This document shows positions 1 to 9,087 of a stretch of DNA of 50,011 bases, one piece after another. Made by a program: the position numbers and the translations under genes. This stretch comes from an uncultured Bacteroidia bacterium (GTDB taxonomy: Bacteria > Bacteroidota > Bacteroidia > Bacteroidales > Prolixibacteraceae). The stretch covers positions 1 to 50,011 of the forward strand of contig CAIVMQ010000028.1 in assembly GCA_903907075.1 (NCBI GenBank), read 5' to 3'. Positions within the stretch are counted from its first letter, which is position 1. Each line of letters starts with the position of its first letter. The notes beneath the pieces are model-generated. The model was not told the origin of the DNA. It was given only the letters and a program-made list of their open reading frames with translations, and searched no databases.

Positions 1-105
1 ATATCTCTACTCGACAAAACGCCTGTAAAAGAGCTACTTACAAATATAGATTACAAAAATGTCAAAGAGCTAGGATATAAACAACTGTCACTCAGTCTCT
101 TTTAA
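1..105 (+). CDS. C-terminal end of a protein entering from the left edge (partial, unidentified)
   Basis: Frame 1 is open from the first base for 34 codons and ends in TAA at 103-105. The encoded tail (ISLLDKTPVKELL at its start, SLSLF at its end) has a normal amino-acid mix and could be the C-terminus of a gene that begins outside the window. There is too little to assign a family, and an open frame this short may be chance. From 106 to 237 I see no gene; this stretch is presumably the leader and promoter region of the operon starting at 238, but no good match to the Bacteroidota promoter consensus is visible there. Confidence 0.35.
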   Translation: MSLLDKTPVKELLTNIDYKNVKELGYKQLSLSLF

Positions 106-237
106 CGAGACACTAGTGAAGATCGATATATATTTATTCGTTATTTTTCTTTATCTTTAACAGGATTTGGTCTAAATAACTTTATCTGATTTATTCTTTC
201 CTGTATATGACCTTAATACTTTCTAAAAGCAGCAAAC

Positions 238-2067
238 ATGAAAAAATGTCTAACCCTTCTTTTGCTTGTGCTATCACTGCAAATGGTTGCACAGAATTAC
301 CCCATCACAGGTATTTCAATCAACTTACCCTTGAATCCGGATTCCAATACTGCAAACTGGGGAGTTGGTTCTTCAATTTTTACAATCAGTGCAAGTTCTA
401 GAGCACAGAAAGGTAATATCGATCCTCATGTTATTGAGAGCAAGATTTATGTGATCATAAAAAAAGGAGGAGCGAAGGTATGTGGATCTTTTTCACTTAA
501 ATCAGCGCCACAATCAAATTTCAATACTCCGACAAAAGTTTGGAGTGGTGCTAATGCAGCCGCTTTTTTAGGTAAAGAGTGTTTGTTATCTCCGGGTGAC
601 TATGAAATTTGTGTTCAGTTTTTCGGCTTTGGTGCTGCTGATATGGTGCCATTAAGTGATGAAAGGTGTAAAACCTTCACTATTCAGGGTAAAGATGAGG
701 TAAGTTATAAGGCACCTCAGGCTATTTTTCCTGCCAGTGGTACTTCCCTAAGTAAAGATGATGCGAAGAGGCCTATAAATTTTCGCTGGACTCCTGTAAG
801 TCCCAGGCCTCAGCAGCCGGTAACTTATAAATTATCTGTTTGGCAGCTCATGCAAGGGCAGACTAGTACCCAGGCTCAAAAGGCCAATCAACCAATAATT
901 ACCAAAGATGTTGATAATCTTACCCAAGTTTCTATTTCTAATCTAATTTCTGGTCCTTGTAATCCACCTTGGTTGTGTGATTTTGTATGGAATATTCAAG
1001 CTTTAAATAGAGAAGGTAGATCAATAGGTGAGAATAAAGGGACAAGTGAATTAATGACATTTAAGATTGGGGATACCGGAGGTTCCAGCAATAATCCACC
1101 TCCACCACAACTGATGATGGGAGGAGCCAACGCCGAATTTAAAGTAGATTCCGCTGTGTGTCTCGTAAAAGAAAATGGTCAATTTAAATACCATATTTTT
1201 GCACATTACAGCAATCTTTCTGGTAGTGCAAATAATATTCTTTTAAATGATGCTCAGCCATTTGCCGGCTATCCGGTGAATCCGAATCCTGGAACAGGGC
1301 TAAATCTGCGAAACAATATTCGAATGAAATCTGGAACTTATAATGGGGCCTTAACCATGAATGACATTCTTGAAGCTAGTTCAGGCACGATAACAAATAT
1401 CACACCTGTGCCTGCCTCAGGTTCAACACCTGCATCTCTTTCTCCTAATTCGATGCATAACTTTCAATTTGATTACCTGACTCCTACAAATGCACCTGTT
1501 CAGTTTACATGGTATGGTTTGGTTGATGATCCATTAAAAGACAAAGCAAACCGTAATACCCGCAATGAAATTGATAGTTTGAAATATCCTTCTTGCCCAT
1601 GCAGCGCATGTGCTGATATTAAAATGGAAGCTGCATTGGTAGGAGAGATAAAAAACAATGGAAATGGCAGCTTAGGATTAACTGTTAATCTTTCCGCAGG
1701 ACCAAAGAAAGTTAAACGCATAAAAGCCGATCTTGTATATTTTGATATGAAAGCCGATGATGAGAATTGTCTGATTTGCAATAAGGCCAGCAATACATTT
1801 GGAAATTTTGCTACAGCTACAACGACAAATTCGAATTTTACAGGTGGAATTACCGCTGCACACACTGTCCAATTGGATGCATTAGGAAATATAGATATCA
1901 GTACTGGTATTCCAATTAAATTCGTATTAACTATACCACCATTAGTGAGTTGTTGTAATGCAACTGTTAATTTCTGTATCCGCTATATTATCACATTTGA
2001 GGATTGTACGGTTTGCAATTTATTGGATTGTTATACTTACAAAATTACCGGTTGTCCGAAAAACTAA
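238..2067 (+). CDS. Secreted Cys-rich envelope protein with FN3-like region and C-terminal cysteine module
   Basis: Seen: a 609-residue protein with a clear signal peptide (residues 1-19, ending MVAQ) and about 19 cysteines in the mature part. Residues 20-280 form a beta-rich, fibronectin-III-like region containing FRWTPV and a later FVWNIQAL strand. This whole part resembles the protein at 8151-9059, which has FRWSSL, a SNQPI segment like its ANQPI, and FIWTVQTL. Residues about 455-609 form a second module with CxxC pairs and the spacing CC-x6-C-x9-C-x2-C-x4-C (C572 to C598); the same spacing occurs in the next protein. No T9SS sorting domain is visible at the C-terminus. First gene of a five-gene run with gaps of 12-28 bases. 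Inference: exported structural component of a surface assembly. The family is not one I can name; the function is unknown. Confidence 0.85.
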   Translation: MKKCLTLLLLVLSLQMVAQNYPITGISINLPLNPDSNTANWGVGSSIFTISASSRAQKGNIDPHVIESKIYVIIKKGGAKVCGSFSLKSAPQSNFNTPTKVWSGANAAAFLGKECLLSPGDYEICVQFFGFGAADMVPLSDERCKTFTIQGKDEVSYKAPQAIFPASGTSLSKDDAKRPINFRWTPVSPRPQQPVTYKLSVWQLMQGQTSTQAQKANQPIITKDVDNLTQVSISNLISGPCNPPWLCDFVWNIQALNREGRSIGENKGTSELMTFKIGDTGGSSNNPPPPQLMMGGANAEFKVDSAVCLVKENGQFKYHIFAHYSNLSGSANNILLNDAQPFAGYPVNPNPGTGLNLRNNIRMKSGTYNGALTMNDILEASSGTITNITPVPASGSTPASLSPNSMHNFQFDYLTPTNAPVQFTWYGLVDDPLKDKANRNTRNEIDSLKYPSCPCSACADIKMEAALVGEIKNNGNGSLGLTVNLSAGPKKVKRIKADLVYFDMKADDENCLICNKASNTFGNFATATTTNSNFTGGITAAHTVQLDALGNIDISTGIPIKFVLTIPPLVSCCNATVNFCIRYIITFEDCTVCNLLDCYTYKITGCPKN

Positions 2068-2094
2068 AATGGTAAACACCTTATAAATACAACG

Positions 2095-5000
2095 ATGAAA
2101 AAATTAAAATATATTCTTGCAATCTGTGCCGCTTTGCTCCTGTTATCAACGGCTTCAGCACAAATACAGACCTTAGGGATTAGCCAAAGCCAATCGGGAA
2201 ATCCTGGAAACAGTTGTGGAGTCTGTTACACTATTACTGTTCAGTATTCAATAAGTAATCTGGCAGCAACGGGAACAACGATTGTATGCACCTTCCCAAA
2301 TAATGTCTTTGATATTTGTGGTTATGGTGGAGCATCAACCTCCAGCTTGGGATCAACCACTACTTTAACCTTTAATTTGGGTAATCAGCCTACTAGTGCA
2401 AACAGTGTAAGTTATCTGGTTAGGTTTAAACCCGGAATAACGTGCAATGGAACAACGGGTGTTCTGACTGCCAAAATCTCAACCATTGAGCATACTATTC
2501 CTGTAATAAGTACCCCATTATCATTAACAGCTGTTACTACCGAAGGGTGGACGATAACCAAATATATTGCCAACAATAATTATCAATGGTATTTAGGATT
2601 TAACAGCGGAAACCCTTTCCCTTATACGGTTTCAATTTGTGGCACAACAGTTGATGTTTACTATCATGTCAGACTTACAAATACCGGCTGCATAAATCTG
2701 ACCGGTGCTTCGATAACAGACAATCTTCCTGCAGGAGCAACGGTTGCAGGAATTCATAACGGATGGCCAACCACAGGTCTCAATTTAATCCCTTCTACGA
2801 CCGGACCAGGAACTGTAACATGGAATGCAGGGAACGGAATAAACACACTCGATGTAAATACTTATGCATATGACTATTACATTCATCTTACCTTCCCGCT
2901 TTCCAATCTGAATTCGATGAAGTGCAATTCAGCAACCCTGAACGGAACCAATTCTTGTACCCTCGCAGCAAAAACATTAACATCAGCTTCAGAGTGCATT
3001 ACCCTGCTGGGAGCTTATCCTGGAACAGTTTGCGGAGCATTTGGAACCCCATACTACATCAATTATACCTGGTACTATTTTATCGGCTGCCCTGCATACT
3101 TAAATATCAGTCTTGCCCAAACCAATCAATGTGCCGGCAGCACTACAACGCTTAGTAATATTGGTTACAATGCAGCTATTCCTGTTCAGATGCATGTTGA
3201 TTCGTTTAAAATGAATGCAATTCCGGCAGGTAAAACAGTAACCATAACAGTCAATACAACTTGTGGACCCTATACTCAGACCTTTAATGGTGCATTACCG
3301 GCAACAACACTAAATTTTTATGCACCACCCTTTAACATTCCGGGTGCATGTGTAATTACTAATTTCAGCCTTACATCAAACATGAGTATCTCTGGAAATG
3401 CAGCACAGGCTTTTGGGCAGTTATACTTTACTATCCTAACAAACACCTGGAATACCAATGCTCCCATTCTTGCCGGTACCACTGTAACAATGACAGGTGC
3501 AACCTATAACACCTCAAACGGACCACTAAGCTGTAATCCATCTTTTATTACAAGCAGCAAAATCCCGCAAATTGAAACTGTTAAAGATTTTTGCAATTAC
3601 TATAATTATTATAATTGTGTAAATCCAAATGATACGATTAAATATTCGATTGCGGTACAGAATTATGGTACCGGCAATTTCACAGGAGGAAGTATAAGGG
3701 ATGTCTTGCCTGTGGGATTACAATATGTTCCTAATAGTAGCACCTTTGGAAAATATTCAGTTTATACCAAATGTAATGTTACGAATCAACTAACTACTGG
3801 TATTTCAGTAGTGCATGCGGAGGTGTCAAATACCACGAATCTCCAATGGAATTTGCCGGCTTTAAATGCTGATTGTGATCGTGGTAGCGATTGGTATGTG
3901 ATAAATTTCAAGGCAGTGGTTACCAATCTTGCACCGGCTGGTCTGCTTACAAACCATGATGATTGCTACAACGGAAGTAATCTTGTAGTGGCAGAATATA
4001 ATTACTGGAATAACAACGCTTCTATTTATGTGTGTGAACGAAAAGTTCCGCTTGAACTTACCAAGGAGGTAAGCTCGAATAATGTAACATGGGATACCTG
4101 CGTTTCTGTTCCTCCTGGAGCCACAGTGTATTACAGGCTGAAGGTTAAAAATACTGGCAATGTACCTTTTTCTCAAATTAAAATGATGGATTTATTACCC
4201 ACTCCTGGAGATAAATATGTGGTTAATTGCAATAGTAGAGGAAGTACAATTCCAATCTATCTCACTAGCGCCCTGCCATTGGGGAATGCTAGTACCATAG
4301 AATATTCAACAAATTTTCTTCCAACAAGAGGATCATACCTAAATTTGATTCCCGATAATACAATTGGTTGTAATTCTGCTGCTGTATGGAATACCTATCC
4401 AATGATTCCCGGGAATGCCGTAACAATACAAAACCAGAAATCTATTCGGATAGATTTTGCTTCATATACACTTCCTGCGGGTCAGACAGAAACCTATTTC
4501 TTCTCAGCACAGGTACCTCCGGGAGCAACCGTAGGTTCAGTTGGATGGAACAGCTTTGCAGCCACGGCATCACAAAATTCTGTCCAGACCCTAGGAGCTG
4601 AATCGAGAAAAGTTTGTGTTAATATTATTGATTCCGGTTGTGGATGTATTGGTAACTTTGTTTGGTTTGATACGAATGCAAATGGCTTGCAAGATCCTGG
4701 TGAGCCTGGTATTAACGGATGTACAATAACACTTTACGATGCAGCAAACAATCCGGTCGGTTTACCGCATATTTCAACAAATAATATTAGCGGACAACCC
4801 GGATACTATCAATTCTGCGGATTGACATCAGGAACATATCACCTTCAGGTAACCCCACCAGCAGGTTATATGCTAACAAATCAAAACAATACAAATCCGG
4901 TTCTAAACAGTGACATTATTCCGAATACCGGATTGTCCGCGAATTTTCAATTCAGTTGTCAGGATAATAATGATCTGGATATCGGATTGGTCCTTGATGA

Positions 5001-6333
5001 CGGATGTAATTGCGATCAGAGCCATTGGGGTGGGATAAATATCAATGACAGCCAAATTGTTATCGATAATCCACATAATTATGATGGAATGGCAGTAAAT
5101 AAGATGAACAGATCATCGGCTTCTGTAAATCCAGCGAATGCAGGAACATCTGCCTCCGATGCTGCCGTACTTCCTAATGGTAATTTCTCATTGCAGCTCA
5201 ATTGTGGCAAGAAAGATACAATAACGTTGCAATGTAAGACTACCTATAACTTTACTGCTAATTATATATGTAGCAAACCAAAATGTGGTTCAACGCAGAT
5301 CGTTATAACCAATCCATTGGGAGGGAATACAACCTACACCAATACGGCTACTTTCACCACAAATGATGCGGGTTATTACACCATCAAAATTATTGGAAAA
5401 TGTGGCAACATGATTTGCGACAGTTGTGTATTCAAATTCAAGGTCATTTGCCCGATCTGTCCATGCGACTATAAATTAGGCGTTAAACCAGGTGCGAATT
5501 CCCAGAATATTATTGATACAGATCCTAAATATTCGTTATTCAATCAGGCCTTTACTCTCTCGGCGCCGGCAGGAGTATTATTTACTCAATTAAGAGCTGA
5601 GGTCGTGAGTTTCAATCTTACTGACAACAACAATAAGGAGTGTATCAGTTGTAAAAATCTTCCATATACCTGGGGGAGCATCTACAATGCCACAGATATA
5701 AATACAAATACTGCAGTTTCGGACAGTATAACCATGGGTACTAATCCTCCTGTTACTCAGTTCACTCCTCTTGTCAGCAACACACATCAAAATCCAAGAG
5801 AGACCATCTGGGAGAATTACAGCGGTTTTACCATTCCGGGTTCCCTGAACATGTCATTCGTACTGCCTCATCCTTCAACTTTAGCATGTTGCATTTTATA
5901 TGCACGAATATGTGTGAAATTTACCTTTAGGGACAGGAACTGCAAGGAATGTGAAATAATTACATGCTTTACTCTTACCATTCCGCCACCGTCGACTAAC
6001 AATGGAGGAGGTATACCAATCGGGAATACGCCAAAAGAGATGTCGGTTGTGAACACTACTCAAAATGATGGTTGTGCCACTTGTGGGACAGCGAATTCAA
6101 ATGCTGACACATTAAACAAGGAAGCAAAAGATATCGTTACAGGCAAAAGCGAACCGGTATTGCAAGCAGATCAATCTGTAAGTGATGCGATGAATAGTAA
6201 GATTATGGAACAAAAAATCATTGAATTAAAGAAGATAAAAGATAGTGGAATCACCAGAGGGGATGTAGAGCTTCTGCCTGGTCTTGAAAAACAAGTTATT
6301 TCGATTAAAGAGAGAGCCAAAAACAAAAAATAA
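2095..6333 (+). CDS. Giant secreted adhesin-like protein with DUF11-type repeats, SdrD B-like domain and Cys module
   Basis: Seen: 1412 residues with a signal peptide (1-23, ending STASAQ). At least three segments have the DUF11 pattern (extracellular beta-sandwich repeats of the type VYYxVxxxNTG followed by xDxLPxG), near residues 186, 511 and 675. An SdrD B-like domain follows (about 849-970, GNFVWFDTNANGLQDPGEPG), then an Ig-like stretch (about 1040-1120). Next comes a Cys-rich module (about 1121-1300) whose six cysteines C1265-C1291 have exactly the spacing of the module ending the previous protein. The last 120 residues are charged, Lys-rich and probably helical, not a T9SS sorting domain. 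Known: DUF11 and SdrD B domains build long stalks on bacterial surfaces. Inference: the fibre or adhesin of the cluster, held or exported through its barrel and OmpA partners. Second gene, 27 bases after the first. Confidence 0.85.
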   Translation: MKKLKYILAICAALLLLSTASAQIQTLGISQSQSGNPGNSCGVCYTITVQYSISNLAATGTTIVCTFPNNVFDICGYGGASTSSLGSTTTLTFNLGNQPTSANSVSYLVRFKPGITCNGTTGVLTAKISTIEHTIPVISTPLSLTAVTTEGWTITKYIANNNYQWYLGFNSGNPFPYTVSICGTTVDVYYHVRLTNTGCINLTGASITDNLPAGATVAGIHNGWPTTGLNLIPSTTGPGTVTWNAGNGINTLDVNTYAYDYYIHLTFPLSNLNSMKCNSATLNGTNSCTLAAKTLTSASECITLLGAYPGTVCGAFGTPYYINYTWYYFIGCPAYLNISLAQTNQCAGSTTTLSNIGYNAAIPVQMHVDSFKMNAIPAGKTVTITVNTTCGPYTQTFNGALPATTLNFYAPPFNIPGACVITNFSLTSNMSISGNAAQAFGQLYFTILTNTWNTNAPILAGTTVTMTGATYNTSNGPLSCNPSFITSSKIPQIETVKDFCNYYNYYNCVNPNDTIKYSIAVQNYGTGNFTGGSIRDVLPVGLQYVPNSSTFGKYSVYTKCNVTNQLTTGISVVHAEVSNTTNLQWNLPALNADCDRGSDWYVINFKAVVTNLAPAGLLTNHDDCYNGSNLVVAEYNYWNNNASIYVCERKVPLELTKEVSSNNVTWDTCVSVPPGATVYYRLKVKNTGNVPFSQIKMMDLLPTPGDKYVVNCNSRGSTIPIYLTSALPLGNASTIEYSTNFLPTRGSYLNLIPDNTIGCNSAAVWNTYPMIPGNAVTIQNQKSIRIDFASYTLPAGQTETYFFSAQVPPGATVGSVGWNSFAATASQNSVQTLGAESRKVCVNIIDSGCGCIGNFVWFDTNANGLQDPGEPGINGCTITLYDAANNPVGLPHISTNNISGQPGYYQFCGLTSGTYHLQVTPPAGYMLTNQNNTNPVLNSDIIPNTGLSANFQFSCQDNNDLDIGLVLDDGCNCDQSHWGGININDSQIVIDNPHNYDGMAVNKMNRSSASVNPANAGTSASDAAVLPNGNFSLQLNCGKKDTITLQCKTTYNFTANYICSKPKCGSTQIVITNPLGGNTTYTNTATFTTNDAGYYTIKIIGKCGNMICDSCVFKFKVICPICPCDYKLGVKPGANSQNIIDTDPKYSLFNQAFTLSAPAGVLFTQLRAEVVSFNLTDNNNKECISCKNLPYTWGSIYNATDINTNTAVSDSITMGTNPPVTQFTPLVSNTHQNPRETIWENYSGFTIPGSLNMSFVLPHPSTLACCILYARICVKFTFRDRNCKECEIITCFTLTIPPPSTNNGGGIPIGNTPKEMSVVNTTQNDGCATCGTANSNADTLNKEAKDIVTGKSEPVLQADQSVSDAMNSKIMEQKIIELKKIKDSGITRGDVELLPGLEKQVISIKERAKNKK

Positions 6334-6345
6334 ATTCACCTTCAA

Positions 6346-8124
6346 ATGAAAAAACAAATGCAAAATCTGTCAATCACAAGAGGTGCAATTGTAGTTTTTC
6401 TTTTACAGGTAGTTTGCGCAAATGCTGTGGAGATTCCCAAATTTTCTATAACAGGAAATATGGGAGTCTCCTATGAAGGCTATTCTGTAACGACGAATCC
6501 GACAACTCCATCTTTTTTTACTCCACGTAGGCCCTCAACTCTTGTTCGCTTTTCTTTTCAACCGGTGATAACTTATGGTGAATTTAAATTGCCCTTTAAT
6601 TTTAATTTTAGTCCCTCGAGGAATAATTTTGGATCACCACCGTATGGATTTGGAAATTTACCTGGTTTTCCAAAACAGAACTTTAAACAGTGGCTCACAA
6701 ACCCAATGAATAGTCTGGGGCTTAATCCTAGTTATAAATGGGTAGAAATCCAATTAGGAACTCAATTTCTTAAATACAGTGATTTAAGTACTGGTGATCT
6801 TGGAATTTTTGGTTATGGATTCAGTTTAAAACCTGGCAAGTTAAGGATGAAATATTTTAGCGGAGTAAGTCAACAATCCTATCAGCCTTTTGTGAGCCTT
6901 ATTCCTCCAGCTACTTTTGTTGGGGCCTACAAACGGACTGTCTCTATGGGGCAGATTGGCTTTGAACAAGATGGTAAATACTTTGCTGGCTTTAACTTGG
7001 TAAGAAGCTATGACAACATGAGCAGTATTGCAACACCCTTAACCGGAATCCCTTCTACACCAAAACCTGCTGAGAATTTTGTCCTAAGTTTCGTAACTAA
7101 ATTCAATACCGAAAAAGGATGGTATGGACAAACAGAATTTGGAACCACTATCTCTACTCGTGATATTGCTGCATTGGGACCAAATCCGCTTCTGAAGGAT
7201 TTTAAACCGTATATTTCTACCAATATAAGTAGCTTTAGGGACCATGCTGCTCAGATGGGATTTGGAAAAAAGGGGAAAGACTGGGACATTGGAATCACTT
7301 CTAAGTGGCTTGGGGGTGGCTATTATACAATGGGTTACTCCTTTGTTCAGAACGATAGACTCGACTATACCTTGAATACCCGTTTTAATACATGGAAAAA
7401 GAAAATGAATGTGGTAGCAAGTATTGGGGAACGTTTTGGGAATTGGAGTAATTCAGCAAACCGTACAAAACAAATTATTGCCAATACCAATGTATTTACC
7501 CAATTTAACGAACATTTTAGTCTGAATGCCAACTACAATAACTTCGGTTTTCAAACCCCTGGTTTGACTGGCATTAAAAATGTAGGTAATGATCTTGGCG
7601 TTAATCCATCCTATACCTGGAGTTCAAATTCAATGAGTAATCTGTTGAGCCTTACCTATAATTGGAGTAAATATGATGAAACTGTTTTTCCTAGTAATAC
7701 ACTTACTAGAAATAATAGTCATACAGCTATGCTCATGTATGTACCCACATTTTATGATAAGCCCAATCTAAGTACTGATTTTAGTGCTATGTATTTTCAG
7801 AATCTAACCACGCCACTTATGACAAAACTGAAAATTTACACCATTAGTAGCAGCATAGGATATCATTTTCCGAAACAACATATCAATATGAAAGGGCAGT
7901 TGCAGTATAATATTACAACTATTAATCCTTTTTCTGCTAGCAAGAATGTCTTAGCAACAATGGGCGCAGATTGGAATCTGACGAGTAAATTAACATGGAA
8001 TACAAGCATGAGTCTTAATTTATTTAAATATGGCAATGAACTCTCACCACCTTTAGCCCTTTTAGGTGCTAGTTACAGGGAAAGTATCTTGAAAACATCC
8101 TTGCTCTATAAATTTGGCAATTAA
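6346..8124 (+). CDS. Outer-membrane beta-barrel protein of the surface cluster
   Basis: Seen: 592 residues with a basic, hydrophobic N-terminus that reads as a signal peptide (cut near VCANAVE). Many alternating, aromatic-rich strands follow to the end (for example WVEIQLGTQFLKYS, LDYTLNTRFNTWKKKMNVV, ESILKTSLLYKFGN). The C-terminus ends in an amphipathic strand, as expected of a barrel recognised by the BAM machinery. There is no plug domain or TonB box, so it is not a SusC-type receptor. It starts 12 bases after the adhesin gene, so the two are almost certainly co-transcribed. Inference: outer-membrane pore, anchor or export channel for the secreted neighbours. The family name is not certain to me. 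Confidence 0.8.
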   Translation: MKKQMQNLSITRGAIVVFLLQVVCANAVEIPKFSITGNMGVSYEGYSVTTNPTTPSFFTPRRPSTLVRFSFQPVITYGEFKLPFNFNFSPSRNNFGSPPYGFGNLPGFPKQNFKQWLTNPMNSLGLNPSYKWVEIQLGTQFLKYSDLSTGDLGIFGYGFSLKPGKLRMKYFSGVSQQSYQPFVSLIPPATFVGAYKRTVSMGQIGFEQDGKYFAGFNLVRSYDNMSSIATPLTGIPSTPKPAENFVLSFVTKFNTEKGWYGQTEFGTTISTRDIAALGPNPLLKDFKPYISTNISSFRDHAAQMGFGKKGKDWDIGITSKWLGGGYYTMGYSFVQNDRLDYTLNTRFNTWKKKMNVVASIGERFGNWSNSANRTKQIIANTNVFTQFNEHFSLNANYNNFGFQTPGLTGIKNVGNDLGVNPSYTWSSNSMSNLLSLTYNWSKYDETVFPSNTLTRNNSHTAMLMYVPTFYDKPNLSTDFSAMYFQNLTTPLMTKLKIYTISSSIGYHFPKQHINMKGQLQYNITTINPFSASKNVLATMGADWNLTSKLTWNTSMSLNLFKYGNELSPPLALLGASYRESILKTSLLYKFGN

Positions 8125-8150
8125 ACTTCTAATCTTTATCAGAAAGCAAA

Positions 8151-9059
8151 ATGAAAAAACCATTCTTTTTTCTACTCCTAATTTCCTATCTGTTCACTTA
8201 TTCGGTTTCGGCGCAGATTTCCGTTACTATGAATATCAGTTATCCTGCCCCAACTTACCTGAGCGATTGGAATAATAGCAAAGCTGGTTTAGTGACTGTC
8301 GTTCTAAATTCTCCAAGACAGCAGGAATCAATATTGGTTAAATTCAGAACCCAATTGCAAAATTCAAACGGGACATTAATTGCTGCCAGCAAAGATGCCA
8401 CCGCTAGAGTATATACTATTCCTGCCGGAGCCACTTCATATACTCTTGATAAAGCGCTTCAACTTGATAATCTTCAGTTTTTTGATGGATCAATAATTAA
8501 TAAGATTCAAACTAGTGGGAAATTGCCTGCAGATAATTATACCTTGTGCATCGAGCTACTTAATAGTCTTAACGATATAAGCCTCACGAAATTACCTGTT
8601 TGCAGACCTTTTGTGCAAATTAATTATCAATTGCCTTTTTTACTGTTGCCTAATGATAAGGTATGGTTAGATGCAACTATTGCTCAGTCGTTAATAACTT
8701 TCCGATGGAGCAGCCTTGTTCCTATGAATAAGGAAGGTATAGTATACCGGTTACAAGTATTTGAGGTCCTTGACGGTCAAAACTCAATGCAAGCTTTACG
8801 CAGTAATCAGCCAATACTTGAAACACAGGTAAAAGGGACTACCCAATATTTTTGGCAGCCTGGGTTAAATTTCAATGACGCTACCGGACATGTTTTTATT
8901 TGGACAGTTCAGACACTCGATGCCAAAGGTTTGCCCGTTAGTTCTAATGATGAAAATAATCAGGCCCGCAGTGAGCCTCGTGTATTTGGTGTTTGTGATC
9001 ATCTAAAACATGACAAGGGAGATTCAGGGGAGGGGTGTGCGAACGGACGTAAGTTATAA
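8151..9059 (+). CDS. Small secreted FN3-like protein, paralogue of the N-terminal part of the protein at 238
   Basis: Seen: 302 residues, signal peptide 1-22 (ending SVSAQ), all-beta composition. It aligns along its length with residues 20-280 of the first protein of the cluster: a PADNYTLCIEL segment matches PGDYEICVQF, then FRWSSL matches FRWTPV, QALRSNQPI matches QAQKANQPI, and FIWTVQTLDAKG matches FVWNIQALNREG. It lacks the Cys-rich C-terminal module of that protein. 26 bases separate it from the barrel gene and 28 from the OmpA gene. Inference: soluble or surface-associated subunit that may pair with the barrel in the periplasm or outside. A role as chaperone or cap is possible; no catalytic motif is visible. 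Confidence 0.8.
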   Translation: MKKPFFFLLLISYLFTYSVSAQISVTMNISYPAPTYLSDWNNSKAGLVTVVLNSPRQQESILVKFRTQLQNSNGTLIAASKDATARVYTIPAGATSYTLDKALQLDNLQFFDGSIINKIQTSGKLPADNYTLCIELLNSLNDISLTKLPVCRPFVQINYQLPFLLLPNDKVWLDATIAQSLITFRWSSLVPMNKEGIVYRLQVFEVLDGQNSMQALRSNQPILETQVKGTTQYFWQPGLNFNDATGHVFIWTVQTLDAKGLPVSSNDENNQARSEPRVFGVCDHLKHDKGDSGEGCANGRKL

Positions 9060-9087
9060 CTTATTCAATGTATTACACAAAAACATT

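Noticed and set aside
1500-1872. Antisense open frames inside the gene at 238
   Set aside because: The + strand protein has a signal peptide and a conserved Cys pattern across the same bases; the opposite frames have none of this.
9010-9087. Upstream start for the OmpA-family protein
   Set aside because: It overlaps the end of the preceding gene and would place 26 residues before a clear signal peptide beginning at 9088.
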